Shown here: piece after piece, positions 59,691-64,000 of the stretch
How the letters are laid out: the number at the start of each line of letters is the position of its first letter
Numbering within the stretch: the stretch's first letter is position 1
DNA from: Streptomyces sp. ALI-76-A
GTDB lineage: Bacteria; Actinomycetota; Actinomycetes; Streptomycetales; Streptomycetaceae
Length of the DNA stretch: 64,000 bases
Reading direction: 5' to 3'
NCBI RefSeq assembly: GCF_030287445.1
Contig: NZ_JASVWB010000002.1
Span: forward strand, 7,626,001 to 7,690,000
The notes under the pieces: model-generated
The model's input: only the letters and a program-made list of their open reading frames with translations
Database searches by the model: none
What the model was told of the DNA's origin: nothing
Made by a program: the position numbers and the translations under genes

Positions 59691-59931
59691 CGACAGGGGG
59701 AGCCTTCGCCTCTGCTCGTACTTGTCATTCTTGTGCAGTCGTTCTGCTGTTTCTCCTTTGTTTGTGATCGCTCAATGCCGCATCGGTGCCTTTTCTCTTT
59801 CTCTCCTTTCAGGGGTTCCTGATTCGCCATTCGTCGTGGCGTGCGAGGAGTAAGGTCGCCTGCCTTGGTCGGCGATGACCGGGTCGGACGATGACCGGGT
59901 CATCGGAAAAGCACCGCGGCGGGGGAGAGAC
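59691..59931 (+). promoter_or_regulatory. Low-GC T-rich region upstream of the nucleosidase-helicase module
   Basis: From about 59720 to 59830 the plus strand is rich in T (runs such as TTTTCTCTTTCTCTCCTTTC), unlike anything else in the window. A 12-base direct repeat GATGACCGGGTC occurs at 59875 and 59890-59900. GGGGGAGAG just before 59932 is the ribosome binding site of the next gene. The region probably contains the module's promoter and may mark an insertion boundary. Confidence 0.55.
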
Positions 59932-61704
59932 GTGAACGGTGTGCAGGCAGAGGCCGGGACGATCGTGGTCCTCACCGCCCTGCCCGTGGAGTACCGGGCG
60001 GTGCGCGACTGTCTGGTCTCGGTACGCAGGGGGCCGCGCCACCAAAGCGGCACGGTGTTCGAACTGGGCTGGCTCAACGGCACACCGTGGAGAATCGTCC
60101 TGGCGCAGACGGGAAAGGGCAATCCCGCGGCGGCCGCGCTCACGGGCCAGGCCGCCGAGATGTTCGATCCGTACGCGGTGCTCCTCGTCGGTGTCGCGGG
60201 CCGCCTCAAACCGGACATCGAGCTGGGCGATGTCGTCGCGGCGACCAAGGTGTACGCCTACCACGGGGGCAAGGAGAACGGCGAGGGATTCTCGGCACGG
60301 CCCGTCTCCTGGCCCGCCTCGCACGAGCTGGAGCAGGCGGCCCGGCTGGTCAGTGTCGACGGGCAGTGGTCCCGGGCCCTGCCCCGGACCGAGGGGCGGC
60401 GGGAGCCGACGGCCCACCTCGAGCCCATCGCCGCCGGCGAGACCGTGCTCGACGCGAAGGACGCCTCGCTGCGGCGGCTGCTGGCCCGGCACTACCAGGA
60501 CGCGGCCGCCATCGAGATGGAGGGCGCGGGGGTCGCGCACGCCGCCCACCTCAACAACCGTCTGCCCACCCTGATCGTGCGCGGCATCAGCGACCGGGCC
60601 GACGGCACCAAGGAGCAGAGCGACGGGGAGAACTGGCAGACCACCGCCGCCCGCAGCGCGGCGGCCTTCGCCTGCTGCGTCATCCGCGAACTCCAGGCCG
60701 ACGAGGAGACTCCGTACGAGTCCGTGGTGACGGCGCACACCCCGGTGTCCCCGGTCCACCGCGGTGCGTCCCGCACGCTCGCGCCGTCCCCCGAAGCCCC
60801 GCGGCCGTGGCAAGGCGGGCAGGAGGTCGGCACCCCGGCCTGCCGGTACCTGCTGCACAGCGAGCACCTGGAGGAGCGCTGCTCCCCGGACCACTCCCTG
60901 ATCGAGCAGCAGGCACTGGCCCGCCTGCTGGAGCCGGCCGCCGAGCCGCGCCGGACCAGGGGTGCGGCCTCGCCCTACGTCTGGCTGCGCCAGGCCCACG
61001 TGCGCCACCCCGTCCCGGACGCCCTGGACGCGGTGACCGCGCTCGCGCGCGAGCACGACCTCCTCGGACGGCTCCAGGGGCGCTCCCGCGGACTACCGGG
61101 CACCGGGCGGCACGAGCGGATCGGCAGCCGCAGGGCCGTCCTCGCCCTGCCCTGGCCGGTGGGGCGCACCGGTGGTCCCTGCGGGACGCTGCACACCGCG
61201 TGGCTCACCGACCGCCGTCACCCCCTCGCCAGCCACCGACTGGTCCGCCTGCTGGCCGGTGTGACGGAGCTGTGCGACACCCTCGCCGCTCTGCACCGGA
61301 CCGGGGCCACGCACCGGCAGCTCACCCCCTCGGGCGTCATCGAACTCGGCGACGGCCGCCTGATCCTGCGGGACCTGGGGCTGGCGGGGCACGACCCCCG
61401 CCCCGGCGAAGGCCCCGTCCCCTATCGCGCCCCCGAGCAGTGGCTGGCAGGTTTCCGGCCCGGTCTGATCGGCCCGCCCACCGACGTGTACCAACTGGCC
61501 GCGCTCCTCCAGCACATGGCCACCGGCCACGCACCGGATCCCCACGGACCCCTGCCGCCGCGGTCCTCTCTCGGCAAGGTCCCCGACAGTCTGTACCACG
61601 CGCTGCGCACAGCGCTGGCGCAGCACCCCGAGGACCGCCCCGGCGCCCGGGCGCTGGGCACCGCGCTGCGCGACGCCCGCGCCGACCTGCTCGGAGACGT
61701 CTGA
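59932..61704 (+). CDS. Nucleoside phosphorylase-family domain fused to a pseudokinase
   Basis: The 590-residue protein has two parts. Residues 1-250 form a nucleoside phosphorylase/MTA-SAH nucleosidase-type domain: IVVLTALPVEYRAVRDCL, VLLVGVAGRLKPDIELGDVV, the ribose-binding glutamate in AAIEMEGAGVAHAA (about 196) and the catalytic aspartate in VRGISDRADG (about 219). Residues about 300-585 resemble a Ser/Thr protein kinase. However, the catalytic loop reads HRQLTPSGV instead of HRDLKPxN, and DFG is DLG, although PYRAPEQ (APE) and DVYQLAALL remain, so it is probably a pseudokinase sensor or scaffold. GTG start after GGGGGAGAG; the next gene starts directly after its stop. A conflict or defence role is inferred. 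Confidence 0.85.
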   Translation: MNGVQAEAGTIVVLTALPVEYRAVRDCLVSVRRGPRHQSGTVFELGWLNGTPWRIVLAQTGKGNPAAAALTGQAAEMFDPYAVLLVGVAGRLKPDIELGDVVAATKVYAYHGGKENGEGFSARPVSWPASHELEQAARLVSVDGQWSRALPRTEGRREPTAHLEPIAAGETVLDAKDASLRRLLARHYQDAAAIEMEGAGVAHAAHLNNRLPTLIVRGISDRADGTKEQSDGENWQTTAARSAAAFACCVIRELQADEETPYESVVTAHTPVSPVHRGASRTLAPSPEAPRPWQGGQEVGTPACRYLLHSEHLEERCSPDHSLIEQQALARLLEPAAEPRRTRGAASPYVWLRQAHVRHPVPDALDAVTALAREHDLLGRLQGRSRGLPGTGRHERIGSRRAVLALPWPVGRTGGPCGTLHTAWLTDRRHPLASHRLVRLLAGVTELCDTLAALHRTGATHRQLTPSGVIELGDGRLILRDLGLAGHDPRPGEGPVPYRAPEQWLAGFRPGLIGPPTDVYQLAALLQHMATGHAPDPHGPLPPRSSLGKVPDSLYHALRTALAQHPEDRPGARALGTALRDARADLLGDV

Positions 61705-64000
61705 ATGCTCCTGCGTCCTGTCGCTCTGCCGGGCCCCCTCGTGCTCGCCCCGTTCCCGTCCCTGGAGGGGAACGTACGCCGGCTGCGCGTCGACCATCCC
61801 TTCCTGCCCGCTGACGTCCACGAACTCGCGAGCGACCTCGACAGCCGCGAGGACGGGGTGCCCGCGACCATCGCCGACTCCCACGGCGGCGGCACCGACC
61901 GGAGCCTGCTCGTCCACGGCAGGACCTACGTGGCACGGCTGATTCCGGGGAAGCGGCAACAGGGCGTCTACGGGGTGTCAGCGATCCTGCCGCTCGGCTT
62001 CCGGGACCATCACCGCGTCGCGCGAGGGTGCCTCCTGGTACGGCCCGTCCGGTGGGTGCCCGGCCACCTCCACGGCGGGGCCCCCGGGAGCAGCGACGCC
62101 CACTGGCAGCGGCTGGTCCAGGCGTGGCAGCAGCTCACCGAGGAGATCGCCGCACGCCGCGGCGCGCGGGCACCGGCCGCCCGGCACACCCGCTTCCTCG
62201 ATGACGTCGAGCAGGTGATCGACGCCGGTGAGCGCATCACCGTAGCCCGGGCACGGGCGGCCGGGGACTTCCCCTACCGGTCCGTCTCCGCCACGGGCGA
62301 GCAGCGTCACGGCACCCGCGCGGTCTACACGTTCGACCTGGTCGAGGACCGAATCCCCGACGAGGGCGCGTTCGTCCAGGTCCGCGGAGAACCGGCGCAG
62401 CGGGGACGAGTCCTCACCGTCGCCTCGGGCGGTACGTCGGTGACCGTGGCGTTCGACCGGGCCGTCGCCTGGGACAGCGTCCCGGCGCAGGGCGCCCTGC
62501 GGATCGTCCCCGGCCGGGCCGTCCACGACCGGCAGCGTGCCGCCGTACGGATCCTGCGCGACGGTCAGTCGCACAGCCCGCACCTGCTGGACGTCCTGGT
62601 GGACCACCGCGTCCGGCCGCTCAGCCCGGCCTCCGACGAACCCGAGGCGGAGCTGGACCCCGCCCAGACGGAGGCCTTCCGCAAGGCCCTGGCCGTCGAG
62701 GACCTGATGCTCGTCCTGGGGCCGCCCGGCACCGGCAAGACCCGGGTGATCAGCGAGATCTCCCGGGCCATCGCCGCCCGGGAGGCCAGGGAACGCGTCC
62801 TGATCGCCTCCCACAGCAACCGCGCCGTCGACAACGTGCTCGGCCGGCTCCCCAGGGACATGGTGGTCGTCCGCGTCGGCAACGAAGGCGCGGTCACCGC
62901 GGAGGGCAGACCGTACCTGCTGGAGGAGCAGGCCACCGGGCTGCGTCAGGAGATCCTGGCCCGGCTGGAGACCAGACTGGCCGTCCCGCTCGACGTCGAG
63001 CGGGCCGAGAAGTGGTGTGACGAGCTCGGCCTCCTCCTCGCCCGGCTCCGCGCTCTGGCGGGTGAGGAGGAGGCCGCCCGCTCGGCGCTCGCCGACGCCA
63101 GGCGCGCCGTCGGCGGTCCGGCCGTGTCGCGGGTGGACGAGCTCGTCGCCGGGCGTGCGCGCCTGGAACGCGCGACGGGCCGGCATGCCCGGCGGACCGA
63201 GCGGTGGACCCGGGCCCGCGACTCCGCCCTGCGGCGCGCGGACCGGCGGCTGACCGGGTCCCTCTTCCGCCTGTTCGCCCGGCGCTGCGAGCGCCGCCTC
63301 GCCCGGGCGGCCAGGGCCGCCGCCGCGCTCGCCGACGAACAGGCACGTCACCGGACGGCGTGGGACCTGGCCGAACACGACCTCGAGCTTGCCACCCGGG
63401 ACATCCCCGCGGTGCGGGCGGCGGCCGTCTCCCTGGAGGAGGTCAGTGCCCGCGCGGCGGCCTGCCGGGCCGACGCGGTCGAAGCCGCCGGGTACTGCCG
63501 GTCCGCGGTGGCCGCCGTCGAGGAGATGCCCGCCCTCCATGACCCGCGGACGGCGCGGCCGCGGACCGTGGACCGGGAACTGACCCGGCTCCACGACCGG
63601 CTGATGCAGCGGCTGCCGTTGCTCGCGTCCCGGCGGGCCCTGCTCGCCGAGTGGCGCGAGGAGGTCTCCTCGGCGACCGGGCAGCTGCACACGGAACTGG
63701 TCCGCTACGCGCACGTGGTCGCCGCCACCTGCATCGGTGTGGCATCCCGCCCCGAGCTGACCGGACTCGACTTCGACCTCGCCGTCATCGACGAGGCGGG
63801 TCAGATCGGCGTCCCGGACGTCCTCGTGCCGCTCGTACGCGCCCGCCGCGCGGTACTCGTGGGCGACCACAGGCAGTTGCCGCCCTACGTCGACTCCGAG
63901 GTCAGGCAGTGGGGGGAAGGCTGCGGTGATGCGGCTGTGCCGCCCCTGCTGACCACCAGCGCACTCGAGATGCTGCGGCCGGTCCTGCCCGACGAGGCGG
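61705..64000 (+). CDS. Superfamily-1 helicase (AAA_11/AAA_12, UPF1-like), 3' end outside window
   Basis: The frame is open to the end of the window (765 codons so far). It starts at an ATG immediately after the preceding TGA, with GGAG upstream, so the two genes are co-translated. The first 330 residues match nothing I recognise (MLLRPVALPGPLVLAPFPSL onward). The helicase core has Walker A GPPGTGKTRVISEI (about residue 339), motif Ia IASHSNRAVDNVL, a long arginine- and alanine-rich coiled-coil insertion (about 420-640), Walker B LAVIDEAGQIG (about 692) and motif III VGDHRQLPPYV (about 719). This is the COG1112 type. Domains after motif III, including any nuclease, are not visible. Confidence 0.85.
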   Translation, partial: MLLRPVALPGPLVLAPFPSLEGNVRRLRVDHPFLPADVHELASDLDSREDGVPATIADSHGGGTDRSLLVHGRTYVARLIPGKRQQGVYGVSAILPLGFRDHHRVARGCLLVRPVRWVPGHLHGGAPGSSDAHWQRLVQAWQQLTEEIAARRGARAPAARHTRFLDDVEQVIDAGERITVARARAAGDFPYRSVSATGEQRHGTRAVYTFDLVEDRIPDEGAFVQVRGEPAQRGRVLTVASGGTSVTVAFDRAVAWDSVPAQGALRIVPGRAVHDRQRAAVRILRDGQSHSPHLLDVLVDHRVRPLSPASDEPEAELDPAQTEAFRKALAVEDLMLVLGPPGTGKTRVISEISRAIAAREARERVLIASHSNRAVDNVLGRLPRDMVVVRVGNEGAVTAEGRPYLLEEQATGLRQEILARLETRLAVPLDVERAEKWCDELGLLLARLRALAGEEEAARSALADARRAVGGPAVSRVDELVAGRARLERATGRHARRTERWTRARDSALRRADRRLTGSLFRLFARRCERRLARAARAAAALADEQARHRTAWDLAEHDLELATRDIPAVRAAAVSLEEVSARAAACRADAVEAAGYCRSAVAAVEEMPALHDPRTARPRTVDRELTRLHDRLMQRLPLLASRRALLAEWREEVSSATGQLHTELVRYAHVVAATCIGVASRPELTGLDFDLAVIDEAGQIGVPDVLVPLVRARRAVLVGDHRQLPPYVDSEVRQWGEGCGDAAVPPLLTTSALEMLRPVLPDEA

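Noticed and set aside
59546..59830. Minus-strand frame in the low-GC gap (MANQEPLKGEKEKRH)
   Set aside because: It runs antisense into the lipoprotein gene, has no upstream binding site of its own beyond purine-rich background, and matches no family.
1..64000. tRNA or rRNA genes
   Set aside because: No T-loop plus acceptor-stem combination or rRNA-like block was found by eye; a tRNAscan search would be decisive.

Overview
The window is high-GC actinomycete DNA and most resembles Streptomyces. Reading frames show strong third-position G/C bias and GTG starts are common. Many gene pairs overlap by ATGA, GTGA or TGATG. The gene families (ergothioneine operon, DUF2975-HTH pair, XRE-PNPOx protein, many two-domain secreted hydrolases) are typical of Streptomyces. 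No tRNA, rRNA, CRISPR array or intact insertion sequence was recognised.

Region 1 (1-14.5 kb) is an exported-polysaccharide locus. It holds a priming sugar transferase (5'-cut by the window edge), an acyltransferase, two family-4 glycosyltransferases, a GDP-mannose 3,5-epimerase, a polymerase, a chain-length protein with a degenerate kinase domain and a flippase. These are followed by a secreted beta-propeller protein, a TagD-like cytidylyltransferase, a CDP-alcohol phosphotransferase and a Tat-exported beta-helix protein. Together they suggest a glycan that may carry L-galactose and a polyol-phosphate group.

Region 2 (14.5-38 kb) is mixed metabolism and regulation: the egtABCD ergothioneine operon (minus strand), a PARG-like hydrolase, a two-component system, a vanadium-haloperoxidase-like enzyme, a PemK/MazF toxin homologue, an amidase, a GH43-AbfB arabinanase-like enzyme, two peptidoglycan-binding proteins, an orphan amidinotransferase, a GT-C membrane protein, a methyltransferase, a DUF2975-HTH regulator pair, and a fatty acid desaturase preceded by a possible leader-peptide/hairpin element.

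Region 3 (38-59 kb) has ordinary genes: carboxyethylornithine synthase, CoA-transferase, TerC, expansin-like protein, FMN reductase/TetR, LacI/aldehyde dehydrogenase, thioredoxin, flavin reductase, peptide deformylase, PepSY protein, MarR and DUF4389. Between 39.8 and 43.2 kb there is a dense set of gene remnants: a sialidase-like fragment, an orphan signal peptide, abutting tails of an aldo-keto reductase and a zinc alcohol dehydrogenase, a frameshifted esterase, and a perfect 41-bp tandem duplication. A 161-bp MITE-like element flanked by CTAG lies at 49.9 kb.

Region 4 (59.7-64 kb) is the most unusual. After a low-GC, T-rich gap come two tightly linked genes. One is a nucleoside-phosphorylase-family domain fused to a probable pseudokinase. 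The other is a large superfamily-1 helicase that runs off the window. This looks like an uncharacterised conflict or defence module, reminiscent of kinase-helicase systems such as Mokosh but with a nucleosidase in place of a nuclease as the visible effector candidate.
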